51,721 bases of DNA from Bdellovibrionota bacterium (GTDB taxonomy: Bacteria > Bdellovibrionota > UBA1018 > CAUJDS01), in the NCBI GenBank assembly GCA_963169695.1, contig CAUJDS010000047.1, positions 1 through 51,721 of the forward strand, written 5' to 3'. The translations under genes were made by a program, and so were the position numbers. Each line of letters begins with the position of its first letter. The first letter of the stretch is position 1. The notes beneath the pieces were generated by a model that saw nothing but the letters and a program-made list of their open reading frames with translations, had not been told where the DNA came from and ran no database searches. Shown piece by piece: positions 16,448-26,176 of the stretch.

Positions 16448-17146
16448 ATGAGAAAAAAAAAGCGCCGCAAAGAGGGAGCTGGATCCGAGCGAGAAAATAG
16501 CGCAGTAGTTGTTAGGCATCTGCCCCCCGTGTCTAGAAGTCTCTTGGAGGGAGAGCAGTATAGATATAAATTCATTGAATTTTTAAAGGAATATGGCGCC
16601 CATGGCGTCTACGCTTGGTACGATAAAAATGACAATCTTCGTTATGTAGGTAAAGCGATTGATTTTGGTGTTCGCTTGGAGCAGCATCTCAAAAATCAAA
16701 AAAAATCTAAAAGCTGGGAACGGATGTCTCTTTATGGTTTATCGACCAATCTTGATCCTAGAGAAGTTGAATCTCTTATTCTACAAATCGCAAACCCTCC
16801 AGGCAACAAACGCGGCGGAAAGCTAAAGGGCAGCCTGCAAAAGAAATTAAAGCAATTTTTAAAAAACGAATTACTCTCGGAACTTACCCGCGCAATAGCG
16901 TCACCCAAACAAAAAAGTGGTATAAAAAAGGTGGATAAACGTCTAACTACTGGAAAGTTGAAGCAGTTAACACAATCCAATATTGCAAGAATTTTGAATC
17001 TTTCACAGGGTCGAGTTAGCCAATTAATTTCCGAAGATAAAAAGACGTGGAAGGCACTTCGAGAGCATGTTGAAACTTCTGGTCTAAGAGATAAGATTCT
17101 TCATGAGATTGATCTAAAGTCCGTAAAGTTAAAGCACAAAGAGTAA
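16448..17146 (+). CDS. GIY-YIG nuclease-like protein with C-terminal helix-turn-helix
   Basis: The protein has 232 residues. The GIY-YIG fold is visible as GVY at 53-55, YVG at 66-68, the catalytic Arg76, a Glu at 106-108 (REVESL) and Asn119 in PPGNKRGG, so all five family signatures are present. A lysine-rich linker follows. The segment at about 173-196 (LTQSNIARILNLSQGRVSQL) is a good helix-turn-helix. GIY-YIG enzymes cut DNA in homing, restriction or repair; the HTH suggests sequence-directed binding. The gene is AT-richer than its neighbours and lies between a transposase scrap and a repeat-rich tRNA-Ser locus, which suggests acquisition by transfer. No cognate methylase is adjacent, so it does not look like a restriction system. 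Confidence 0.75.
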   Translation: MRKKKRRKEGAGSERENSAVVVRHLPPVSRSLLEGEQYRYKFIEFLKEYGAHGVYAWYDKNDNLRYVGKAIDFGVRLEQHLKNQKKSKSWERMSLYGLSTNLDPREVESLILQIANPPGNKRGGKLKGSLQKKLKQFLKNELLSELTRAIASPKQKSGIKKVDKRLTTGKLKQLTQSNIARILNLSQGRVSQLISEDKKTWKALREHVETSGLRDKILHEIDLKSVKLKHKE

Positions 17147-17240
17147 AGCCCCACTGCTTCAGAGTGCAAGGTCCACAAAAATGTGACGGACTCGAAAACC
17201 CAAAAATTTCCCCGAATAGCACCAGGCAATAGGGCTAAAT

Positions 17241-17269
17241 ATGGCGGAGAGCTTTGAGGGCGTGATGCC
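17241..17269 (+). repeat. 29-bp direct repeat, copy 1, begins with tRNA-Ser 3'-end sequence
   Basis: This is a 29-base sequence identical to the copy at 17493-17521. Its first 11 bases, read on the minus strand, equal the last bases of the tRNA-Ser gene including CCA. Just after this copy, a further short stretch near 17275-17292 resembles the T-arm of the same tRNA. The 17147-17561 gap contains these repeats and a stem-loop but no gene. Confidence 0.8.
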
Positions 17270-17449
17270 GAAAAAAAGAGAGGGATTCGCCCTGCTGTGC
17301 GGATTCTCTTCTCGCTTATCTATTTTGGGATTCGACCTACGGGTTTTGCACTCTCGTGCAAACCCTTCGGCATGCCTCGCTCGTTGCCCGCCCCTGCGGG
17401 CACCCACTCGCTCCGGCTGTTCTCATCCCTCTCTCCACTTCGCCAAAAA

Positions 17450-17490
17450 CACAAAAGGCCGCCGACCCTTTGGGTCGACAGCCTTTTGTG
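17450..17490 (-). terminator. Strong stem-loop downstream of tRNA-Ser
   Basis: Ten-base perfect arms (CACAAAAGGC and GCCTTTTGTG) enclose a small internal loop and a second six-base stem (CGACCC/GGGTCG) with a TTT loop. On the minus strand it is followed by a T-rich stretch, fitting a terminator for the tRNA-Ser transcript. A related element lies downstream of tRNA-Arg at 40925-40964. Confidence 0.6.
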
Positions 17491-17492
17491 AA

Positions 17493-17521
17493 ATGGCGGA
17501 GAGCTTTGAGGGCGTGATGCC
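17493..17521 (+). repeat. 29-bp direct repeat, copy 2, begins with tRNA-Ser 3'-end sequence
   Basis: This copy is identical to the one at 17241-17269. It lies 40 bases from the tRNA-Ser gene, whose own 3' end gives a third, shorter copy at 17561-17571. Such serial copies of a tRNA 3' end are what repeated integration and loss at a tRNA attachment site, or slippage duplication, can leave. Confidence 0.8.
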
Positions 17522-17561
17522 CGAAAAGTCGTGCGTCCTGTGGACGCCTCGGAGCCATGGA

Positions 17562-17651
17562 TGGCGGAGAGAGAGGGATTCGAACCCTCGAAAGGCTTGC
17601 GCCTTTACACGCTTTCCAAGCGTGCTCCTTCAGCCACTCGGACACCTCTCC
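17562..17651 (-). tRNA. tRNA-Ser (anticodon GGA)
   Basis: The minus strand folds into a complete class II tRNA of 90 nt with CCA encoded. The acceptor stem starts GGAGAGG. The anticodon stem CACGC/GCGTG holds the loop TTGGAAA (anticodon GGA), followed by a long variable arm AAAGGC-GCAA-GCCTTT and a T-arm GAGGG/CCCTC. It reads UCC and UCU serine codons. It follows the 17673 gene on the same strand after 21 bases. Confidence 0.97.
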
Positions 17652-17672
17652 GCATATTGATATTGGAAACAA

Positions 17673-19118
17673 CTACCGCAGATTCCTTAGCCTTGTCCAC
17701 CATGTCCTCACTTCTTGGGGAGGGGATTGGCTTTTCTGCTGAACCGAGGTGTCCCAACTGTCGTCAACCGAATGAATTAGGGCACCGGCATATTCCTTTT
17801 CAAAAAGCTGATTGAGCATCTCCGTCCCTTGGTATTTCAATTGATTCCAAATTTCAGTGCTTCGACGGTGACGTTGCTTCGTCAGGTTGTCCGCTAGAAA
17901 AGAGTTTCGAACCTTCTGCCAATCCCGAAAGGCCTTCTCCGCCAGTGGGACCCACTGATTCATAACAATTTCATAGAGTCCTGTTTTTTCGACGCTTGCA
18001 AGCGCCCGTTCGTAAGCTTTTGCGAAGAGCAAATCCCTCCGCTGCCAATAGGAGGACGGAATGTGAGAGGCCTTTCCAAAATAGTTTTCAAGGGCTTGAC
18101 TTAAAGCGTTATCTGCTAGAACGTTCACCCCCAGTTTGCGGGGCGTCCAATAGGACTTAGCGTAGCTATATCTTCTTCTCGTCAGCCAACCCGGCTTGCC
18201 GATAAAAAGGCCATATTCGTGAGAGAGATCCAATAATTCATTCTCAAATTTCTCGGCCAGGTCCTTTTTAATGGCTAAGTGAGAAAGGGCGTTTCTAAGA
18301 TTGATTTTCAGAAGAGGAATGAGTTGCTCTCGGTCCAAGCGTTGAAACCTATCCTCGAGTGATTGGGGAATCAATTGGTCCTGAGGAGTCGCCAATGCAA
18401 AGTCCTTCAACGCTCTCGGATCGGACTTGCGGACTAGGATGATGAGGGAGGGCTGGGCACTCTCTGATTTTTTCCAGAGCAAGATCTCCAATGCGAGTTG
18501 CCGAGTTAGCGGCAGACCTGCCTTTCCATTTTGCTCGATGACCTCATGGTTCCTTCCCTCATAGAGGAACTGACCTGGCTGAAGGGACTCTGCCGTCTCC
18601 TTCAATCGGCTAAGCCAGGCATCCGACATTTCCTCCTTGGGTGTACCGATTGAAATCTCAGCAAACTTGGATTGTGTGGAGCTGTGTGATTGCTTGAAAA
18701 TCGCTTCAATGAGCTCTAGGACTTCAGCCTTCCCTTCCGCTACTATCGCCTCGGCTCCACCAAAAATTTGAACGGACCTATTTGCTGTCACTATTCTGCG
18801 GTTGAGCAACCATGCCTGGTCTTGGTCCAGCTTGATCGTCGGTAGTCCCGTGACTAGAAGTGGGGAATCCATGGGACTCACGCTTCTGGGTTCACCGCTG
18901 AGGTAGGCCTCTCTTAGTTTGTTGAGTTGGTCCAATGCCTGCAGCACTGAATAGGACTGCTGGCCTTTGCTGCCTGCTAAGCTAAGGACTCCCAAACACG
19001 TAGCCGGCTGAAGGGGATTCAGCGCCCAAGTCGATTCAACCAAAAATAGGAGAAGGAGCGCGGACGCTCCCCTCCATCCCAAACCAATCATACCAACCGC
19101 CGTCCAATTGTTTTTCAT
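17673..19118 (-). CDS. Exported protein of unknown function
   Basis: This is a 481-residue protein with a signal peptide or anchor at about residues 13-33 (ending in ESTWAL). The mature part is mostly helical and charged, and I recognise no domain. It contains clusters such as [17 protein letters not shown] and a C-terminal region rich in Trp and Arg. The ATG at 19118 has AGGA seven bases upstream. It lies 22 bases after the patatin-like gene on the same strand, so the two probably form an operon and may act together on the envelope. Confidence 0.7.
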   Translation of the reverse strand: MKNNWTAVGMIGLGWRGASALLLLFLVESTWALNPLQPATCLGVLSLAGSKGQQSYSVLQALDQLNKLREAYLSGEPRSVSPMDSPLLVTGLPTIKLDQDQAWLLNRRIVTANRSVQIFGGAEAIVAEGKAEVLELIEAIFKQSHSSTQSKFAEISIGTPKEEMSDAWLSRLKETAESLQPGQFLYEGRNHEVIEQNGKAGLPLTRQLALEILLWKKSESAQPSLIILVRKSDPRALKDFALATPQDQLIPQSLEDRFQRLDREQLIPLLKINLRNALSHLAIKKDLAEKFENELLDLSHEYGLFIGKPGWLTRRRYSYAKSYWTPRKLGVNVLADNALSQALENYFGKASHIPSSYWQRRDLLFAKAYERALASVEKTGLYEIVMNQWVPLAEKAFRDWQKVRNSFLADNLTKQRHRRSTEIWNQLKYQGTEMLNQLFEKEYAGALIHSVDDSWDTSVQQKSQSPPQEVRTWWTRLRNLR

Positions 19119-19140
19119 AGCAAATCCTAAGTGTCAATGC

Positions 19141-20403
19141 TCAGGTGGGTGGCGAAAGGTCGAGGTCTTCAAATTCATAGTGCTTCAGGACTTCGGTTGC
19201 TGCACGAAATCCGCTGAGCACAATATCTTGAAGCACTTGAGTTGATAGGCTGAAATGCTCTCGAATAAACATTCGAGTATCGCTGGGACGTGGATGAATA
19301 TAAATCGTATCGACTTCTCTTCGAAACGCAAACCGCTCTTCCATGATGCCGAGGATGGCTGATCGATGTTTGGGGTCCAATCCAGCCTGTTTGCAGTATG
19401 CTTCAACTTCTTCGATCGCTTTCTTTTGACTGCGTCGAGTGTGGATGTAGTGATTTATTTTTTGCTCGATCATCAGATAAAGCGACTGAACAATAATCGC
19501 CGAAAGTCCCAACTTGGTGAGCGATCCCACTTCTTTGACGTAGTGGTAAGGCTGATGCGTATAGGAAGCAATAACCAGATCACATCCCGCATCGTCGGCT
19601 ACATGAGAAGACAGTGTATCCCGAATTTCACCATCAATATAGTCGGCCCGCTTTCCTGACTTAGTTCTTATATGATAGGGCGAAAAAAAAGGGGGAAGCG
19701 CGATACTAGCCGCAACGGCATCGGATACTGTGACGTCAGTGATGTACTGACAAGTGGGATCGTGAGCTGGAGGATCAAATTGCGAACGACCAAAGACAAC
19801 TTTGCGCGAATGATTGAGTTGAGTGCCGACAATAAAAAGGTCCGCCGCATAGTCCTCAAACTGATTGGATGGCAGTACCTCTTCTCGCATATAGGATTCG
19901 ATTCCAGAAGTTGAAAAAAATCCAGTGATCTTAAACCACTCGGTATTGAGAAGGGTTTCCCATTTTCCTTTCATGAGGTCTTTGAGAAGCTTCCTACCAT
20001 TCAGTAGCTGCGCGAGTTGTTCTTTTGCTAGCTCTGGTCGAAGCTTAAATATTTTGGAATAGGTCAGTCGAGGTATGCGGGGCTTTTCTTGTGCTCCCTC
20101 TCGATTCATAAAGGCATCAAAAATTTCTTCGATCGCAAATCCCGAAGCAAGCAAGGAAGAAATCAGCGCACCGGCACTTGACCCAACGTAGGTATCAATC
20201 TCCATGGGCTGAGGCTTCGCTGAGTGCTCCGTTCGGGAGGTCAGAAGCCCCCCCTTGAACCGAAATCCGTGCTCGCGGAGTCCAAGCGCTACGCCAATAT
20301 GAAATGCGCCTGCTTTGATCGCACCACCGCTGCAGACGAAGCCGACGCGCTTTTTCTTCGGAATCCTGATTTTTCCCTGACGTTTTTTGTTTTGATTCAA
20401 CAT
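19141..20403 (-). CDS. Patatin-like phospholipase
   Basis: This is a 420-residue patatin-family serine hydrolase. The oxyanion region reads CSGGAIKAGAFH (24-35), the nucleophile elbow is GSSAG with Ser76, and the second dyad residue is Asp257 in IDGE, in place of the usual DGG/DGA. Such enzymes release fatty acids from phospholipids. No signal peptide is present, so the protein is probably cytoplasmic or exported by another route. A 50-residue insert separates the oxyanion loop from the nucleophile. It is the first gene of a probable operon with the exported 17673 protein. The start lies 16 bp from a 27-bp palindrome shared with the divergent HTH gene, suggesting joint regulation. Confidence 0.92.
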   Translation of the reverse strand: MLNQNKKRQGKIRIPKKKRVGFVCSGGAIKAGAFHIGVALGLREHGFRFKGGLLTSRTEHSAKPQPMEIDTYVGSSAGALISSLLASGFAIEEIFDAFMNREGAQEKPRIPRLTYSKIFKLRPELAKEQLAQLLNGRKLLKDLMKGKWETLLNTEWFKITGFFSTSGIESYMREEVLPSNQFEDYAADLFIVGTQLNHSRKVVFGRSQFDPPAHDPTCQYITDVTVSDAVAASIALPPFFSPYHIRTKSGKRADYIDGEIRDTLSSHVADDAGCDLVIASYTHQPYHYVKEVGSLTKLGLSAIIVQSLYLMIEQKINHYIHTRRSQKKAIEEVEAYCKQAGLDPKHRSAILGIMEERFAFRREVDTIYIHPRPSDTRMFIREHFSLSTQVLQDIVLSGFRAATEVLKHYEFEDLDLSPPT

Positions 20404-20418
20404 ATCAAAGCTGAGTGC

Positions 20419-20445
20419 TTGTATTTCCTAATTTAAGAAATACAA
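20419..20445. promoter_or_regulatory. 27-bp palindrome between divergent genes, likely operator
   Basis: TTGTATTTC at 20419-20427 and GAAATACAA at 20437-20445 are perfect nine-base arms around a nine-base AT-rich spacer. The site fills most of the 51-base gap between the patatin-like gene (minus) and the HTH/coiled-coil gene (plus). Spacing and symmetry fit binding of a dimeric regulator, possibly the adjacent HTH protein. Confidence 0.65.
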
Positions 20446-20454
20446 TGATGTCAG

Positions 20455-20784
20455 ATGTCTATGCAAGTGACAAAGGGCCAATGGGTTCCACTCGTAGAGT
20501 ATGCTGTTCGTAGGAATGTAAGCCTTTCAACACTTCGACGACACATCAAAGCTTCCAAGGTTGAACACAAAAAGGTGGCAGGGAAGTACCTCATTTGGGA
20601 TGAGAGCGAATCCTCCACGAATGCTGGTGCGAGCGCGGTTCCTAGCGTAGGAGCGGTAAGGTTTGCGGTAGCTTCTTCGGAAGTCGAAGTCCTCAAAAGC
20701 GAGTTGCATCGGGCACATCGTGAGATTACGGAGCTCAAAACGCTCATAGCCCTCTATGAGGAGCGAATGCCTAATGGATTTTAA
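20455..20784 (+). CDS. Small HTH plus coiled-coil protein, probable DNA-binding regulator
   Basis: The protein has 109 residues. Residues about 9-48 (VPLVEYAVRRNVSLSTLRRH then IKASKVEHKKVAGKYLIWDE) look like a MerR/excisionase-type winged helix. In that fold a helix-turn-helix is followed by a beta wing that reads 'K..GK.LIW'. An Ala/Ser linker is followed by a heptad-rich helix at about 74-104 that could dimerise. The 27-bp palindrome directly upstream is a natural candidate binding site. The stop overlaps the start region of the outer-membrane protein gene, so they form an operon that continues to ligA. Confidence 0.75.
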   Translation: MSMQVTKGQWVPLVEYAVRRNVSLSTLRRHIKASKVEHKKVAGKYLIWDESESSTNAGASAVPSVGAVRFAVASSEVEVLKSELHRAHREITELKTLIALYEERMPNGF

Positions 20785-22300
20785 TCGCTGGCCTCGATGG
20801 AGTCTCCTTTTATTGGCTTTGCTCAATTTTCAACTCGAGGCTAGAGCCGGGTCTGAGTTGGATCGCCAATTCACGCTCGAAACCGTGGGCTTGCTCAAGT
20901 CCTGGGACAATGTCGACGGACTTTTTGCGGACTATGTCGCACGAGCCTATGAAAATTATTTCAGTGGCCAAAGTCGCTTCAAGGTTCGCAGCCTCAAGCC
21001 GGTCGAGTCCATTTTGAATCGTTCACCCTTGGCCTATCAGGCGTTGATCGACGACCCCAAGATTTTGGAAGAAGTCGCGCGAAAGGTTCGTGCCGAGACC
21101 TTGATTCGGACCAAGGTATATAAGGAAGGCGCACAGTACCGATTCAGCATGGATTGGCTACAGGCACCTAAGATGAATGTCTTGGGGCATCATGGCTTTG
21201 TATCCGGTGATTCGGCGGGATCGGCAGAGTTGGACCAAAGTTTGAAGCTCGCGCTTGGGGTACTTTTTTCTAAGGTCCCTTTTCTCGGACATGTGACGGG
21301 AAGAGATCAAGATTGGGTTACGGTCAATATGGGGAGCCTGAGCGGTGTCGAAAAAGGGGATACGCTTCTCTTCGGAACCTTGGATCAGGTCAAAGAACAT
21401 CCTTTGACGCGGGAGAATGTAGACTGGAAGCTAAATCCAGTAGGCCAAGCAATCGTGCAAAACGTCGAAGATCAGATAGCTTTTGCAAAGGTCCAGTCAG
21501 AGGAGCCGGGGCAAGAAATTCGGCGCTATCATAAGGTCACTCAATTGGTGAAGGGCAAGCCTGCCAAAGTCACTCCTTCTGAAGACTCCGAGGAGGATGC
21601 AAATCCCTGGGAGCATGAGAAGCCACTACTGGGATTTGGCGGACTAGGACTTTTGATAGGAAGTGTGAGCCGCGAGTATCATACGGGGAGCTCCTCAACA
21701 GCGACTTCGGGAAGTGGATTTGCCTACGGAATTAAATCTCAGGCGCAGCTTTGGTTTACGGATCACCTTTGGGCAGAAGCAGGATTCTCGTACGCAACCT
21801 ACAGCTATTCGCAGAAAGTAGGTACGACAGGAAGTGCCGTATCTATTGGTACGGGGTCCCTTTCACATTGGCGCATCAATGCGGTCTATGCGCTTCCATT
21901 GGCTCAAACGTTCTACGGACCTAGGCTCCTATTTCGTGGGGGCTATCATAGCTTCAATTATGGAACGCCAAGTTCTTCCACTGACTTTACGGGCAGCCTT
22001 GCGGTCAGCGCGCTGTATTTGGGAATGGGTGGGGAAATTCCAATTCGAGATCGCTATGGCGTATCTATGGGATTGGACCTAGGCATTTTCAAGTCCGCCG
22101 AGCAAAGCGGGTTTACGGTAGCTGGAAACGAAGGAAGTACGGATATCAGCTTTAATGTCTCAGGGACCTATATGATCACGCCAAAGATGACCTTCATGCT
22201 GGGATTTGAGTTCTACTCACATGGAATGGAGTTCAGCACGACGACCGATGCAAGTCAGACGGCAGTGCTTTTCACCCCGACGCTTTTGTACTATTTCTAG
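20774..22300 (+). CDS. Exported protein with C-terminal outer-membrane barrel
   Basis: This is a 508-residue protein when started at the ATG at 20774, which has GAGGAG 10 bases upstream; an ATG six codons earlier lacks this. A signal peptide covers about residues 1-26. The N-terminal half (about 27-270) has mixed alpha/beta character. The last 220 residues alternate polar and aromatic residues, contain many Gly/Ser/Thr, and end in LLYYF with a terminal Phe. That is a classic outer-membrane beta-barrel signature. A soluble periplasmic domain followed by a barrel of about 8-10 strands is likely. The specific function is unknown. It overlaps the preceding HTH gene and is 15 bp before ligA. Confidence 0.78.
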   Translation: MDFNRWPRWSLLLLALLNFQLEARAGSELDRQFTLETVGLLKSWDNVDGLFADYVARAYENYFSGQSRFKVRSLKPVESILNRSPLAYQALIDDPKILEEVARKVRAETLIRTKVYKEGAQYRFSMDWLQAPKMNVLGHHGFVSGDSAGSAELDQSLKLALGVLFSKVPFLGHVTGRDQDWVTVNMGSLSGVEKGDTLLFGTLDQVKEHPLTRENVDWKLNPVGQAIVQNVEDQIAFAKVQSEEPGQEIRRYHKVTQLVKGKPAKVTPSEDSEEDANPWEHEKPLLGFGGLGLLIGSVSREYHTGSSSTATSGSGFAYGIKSQAQLWFTDHLWAEAGFSYATYSYSQKVGTTGSAVSIGTGSLSHWRINAVYALPLAQTFYGPRLLFRGGYHSFNYGTPSSSTDFTGSLAVSALYLGMGGEIPIRDRYGVSMGLDLGIFKSAEQSGFTVAGNEGSTDISFNVSGTYMITPKMTFMLGFEFYSHGMEFSTTTDASQTAVLFTPTLLYYF

Positions 22301-22306
22301 CTTTAG

Positions 22307-24319
<2,013 letters not shown>

Positions 24320-24324
24320 TTAGG

Positions 24325-24666
24325 CTAGGACCTTCCTCTGGCCTTGCCGCTTTCGAAGTCTTTGAGCTGCTTCTCCCACCGGTCTCGAAAGGTAGTATAT
24401 TTGGATTGAACAGCGCCAAACCTAAATTTCAAATCCGGAGTGGGTTTTACGGCGGACTCGAGTTGCGTCATCTTAGCGTCGAGCATTCTGCGCTTCTCAA
24501 TGGGCGGACGCTTTTCATAACGTGCAAAGTACTGCGCATAAAGATGATCGAGCTGATCAATCAGTATTTCCATGGAGTGAAGAGCGGCGCGCAGCTCATC
24601 ATTTTCGTTCCTGGCTGGGGCCTTAGAGTCCGATTCCTGGTCTGTGTCCCAAAAGTATTTGCCCAT
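24325..24666 (-). CDS. Small coiled-coil protein, unknown function
   Basis: This is about 113 residues from the ATG at 24666 (MGKYFWDTD), preceded by AAGAGG at good spacing. A frame starting seven codons earlier has no support. It is soluble and highly charged. Predicted long helices at about 24-70 and 80-108 have heptad-like spacing. No family is recognised. It is convergent with ligA, 5 bp from its stop, and divergent from radA with only 28 bases between the two starts, so promoter elements must lie inside neighbouring coding sequence. Confidence 0.65.
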   Translation of the reverse strand: MGKYFWDTDQESDSKAPARNENDELRAALHSMEILIDQLDHLYAQYFARYEKRPPIEKRRMLDAKMTQLESAVKPTPDLKFRFGAVQSKYTTFRDRWEKQLKDFESGKARGRS

Positions 24667-24694
24667 GCCTCTTATTATCGGTAACACTGAGGCG

Positions 24695-26176
24695 ATGGTA
24701 AAGGCCCGAAATAAGTCTGTTTATATTTGTCAGAGTTGCGCCTATCAGTCCGCAAAATGGTTGGGGCGCTGCAATGACTGCGGTGAGTGGAACTCCTTTG
24801 TAGAGGAGGCCGCAGCGCCCAGTCGCGGAAAAAGCGCTTATGAGGGAGTCAGCGGCAGCAAGGCAGAGCCCCTTATGCTGGATGATGCCGAGGCAGAATC
24901 CAGGGCCGCGGCCTATCGCCATCCTACAGGAATTGAAGAGCTGGATCGCGTTTTGGGCGGAGGATTGGTTCGAGATAGTTTTGTCCTTCTTGGGGGTGAC
25001 CCGGGAATCGGAAAAAGCACGCTGCTCCTACAGATGGCCTCGGGCTTGATGGAATCCAAAACAAGCAAGGTCACTAAAGTTTTGTATGCCAGCGGAGAAG
25101 AGTCTCCGCACCAAATCCGAGATCGTGCGCGCCGGCTGAAGTTGCCGGCCCAGCAGGGAGTGATGCTATTGGCATCCACCCAGATTGAGGAAGTATTGGC
25201 GACGGTTGCTGCTGAGCATCCAGAGGTGCTCATCGTAGATTCTTTGCAGACTTTTGTGTCTGGAGCCTTGGAGTCGGCTCCAGGTAGCGTGAGCCAAGTA
25301 AGAGAAATTGCACATCAGCTCATGCAGCTATCCAAAGCAAAAGGAATGGCAGTGTTCTTAGTGGGACATGTGACGAAGGATGGCGGAATTGCGGGGCCAA
25401 AGACCATCGAGCATATGGTGGACACTGTTTTGTATTTTGAAGGCGACTCGACGCAGAATTTTAGGCTCCTTCGCACGGTGAAGAATCGTTTCGGAAGCTC
25501 ACGAGAATTGGGGGTCTTCGAAATGATTGCCGATGGGCTTCGCGAGGTGAAAAATCCATCCGAATTATTTTTGGGTGATCGAAGTCAAAACGTCTTTGGC
25601 GTCGCTGTAGGATCTTCCTTAGAGGGAAGTCGTTCGTTCTTGGTTGAGCTTCAGGCATTGGTCTCACGAAGCTCGTTGAGTTTTCCACGAAGGACGTCGG
25701 TAGGTCTGGAAGCTAATAGGCTTACGCTACTGGTTGCTATCCTTGAACGTCACCTTCAGCTCAAGCTTTCGGAGTTGGATGTCTATCTCAATGTTGCGGG
25801 AGGTCTGCGCTTGGAAGAACCTGCTTGTGATTTGGCCGCTGCGGCGGCCGTGAGTTCTAGTCTCTATGAAGTGCCGATTCCGCGGGAAATGCTTTTCATC
25901 GGAGAACTGGGTTTGACGGGTGAAGTTCGAAGCGTGAGCCAAATTGAAGCGCGCGTCAGTGAGGCAAAGAAGCTTGGATTTGATACGGTAGTACTTCCCA
26001 AGGCACAGCTAGGCAGAGTGGAAGGCATTCCCGGATTGAAGTGGATTCCGGTCAAATACCTTTCTGAATTGCGAGAACTTCTGCCACGAGCAGGCACCCC
26101 TCGTCCTTCAGGTACCGTGGTAGGTCACGCGACCAATCGCCGTGGTCCAACGTTCGAGAGCGATCTTTCGAGTTGA
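24695..26176 (+). CDS. radA: DNA repair protein RadA
   Basis: This is a 493-residue protein from the ATG at 24695, chosen because RadA proteins begin just before the zinc finger; a start 17 codons upstream is possible. The four-Cys finger (Cys12, 15, 26, 29) is followed by a RecA-like ATPase with Walker A GDPGIGKS (101-108), Walker B VLIVDSLQT, and the RadA-specific KNRFG (263-267). The C-terminal half is the Lon-protease-like domain. RadA drives branch migration of recombination intermediates. The last 23 codons lie antisense over the 3' end of glpK. Confidence 0.97.
   Translation: MVKARNKSVYICQSCAYQSAKWLGRCNDCGEWNSFVEEAAAPSRGKSAYEGVSGSKAEPLMLDDAEAESRAAAYRHPTGIEELDRVLGGGLVRDSFVLLGGDPGIGKSTLLLQMASGLMESKTSKVTKVLYASGEESPHQIRDRARRLKLPAQQGVMLLASTQIEEVLATVAAEHPEVLIVDSLQTFVSGALESAPGSVSQVREIAHQLMQLSKAKGMAVFLVGHVTKDGGIAGPKTIEHMVDTVLYFEGDSTQNFRLLRTVKNRFGSSRELGVFEMIADGLREVKNPSELFLGDRSQNVFGVAVGSSLEGSRSFLVELQALVSRSSLSFPRRTSVGLEANRLTLLVAILERHLQLKLSELDVYLNVAGGLRLEEPACDLAAAAAVSSSLYEVPIPREMLFIGELGLTGEVRSVSQIEARVSEAKKLGFDTVVLPKAQLGRVEGIPGLKWIPVKYLSELRELLPRAGTPRPSGTVVGHATNRRGPTFESDLSS

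Noticed and set aside
17531-17815. Open frames across the tRNA-Ser gene, reading sequences such as GFEPSKGL on the plus strand
   Set aside because: They are antisense translations of the tRNA gene, a familiar false call (the GFEPS peptide comes from the T-arm). They have no ribosome site and overlap the 17673 gene.
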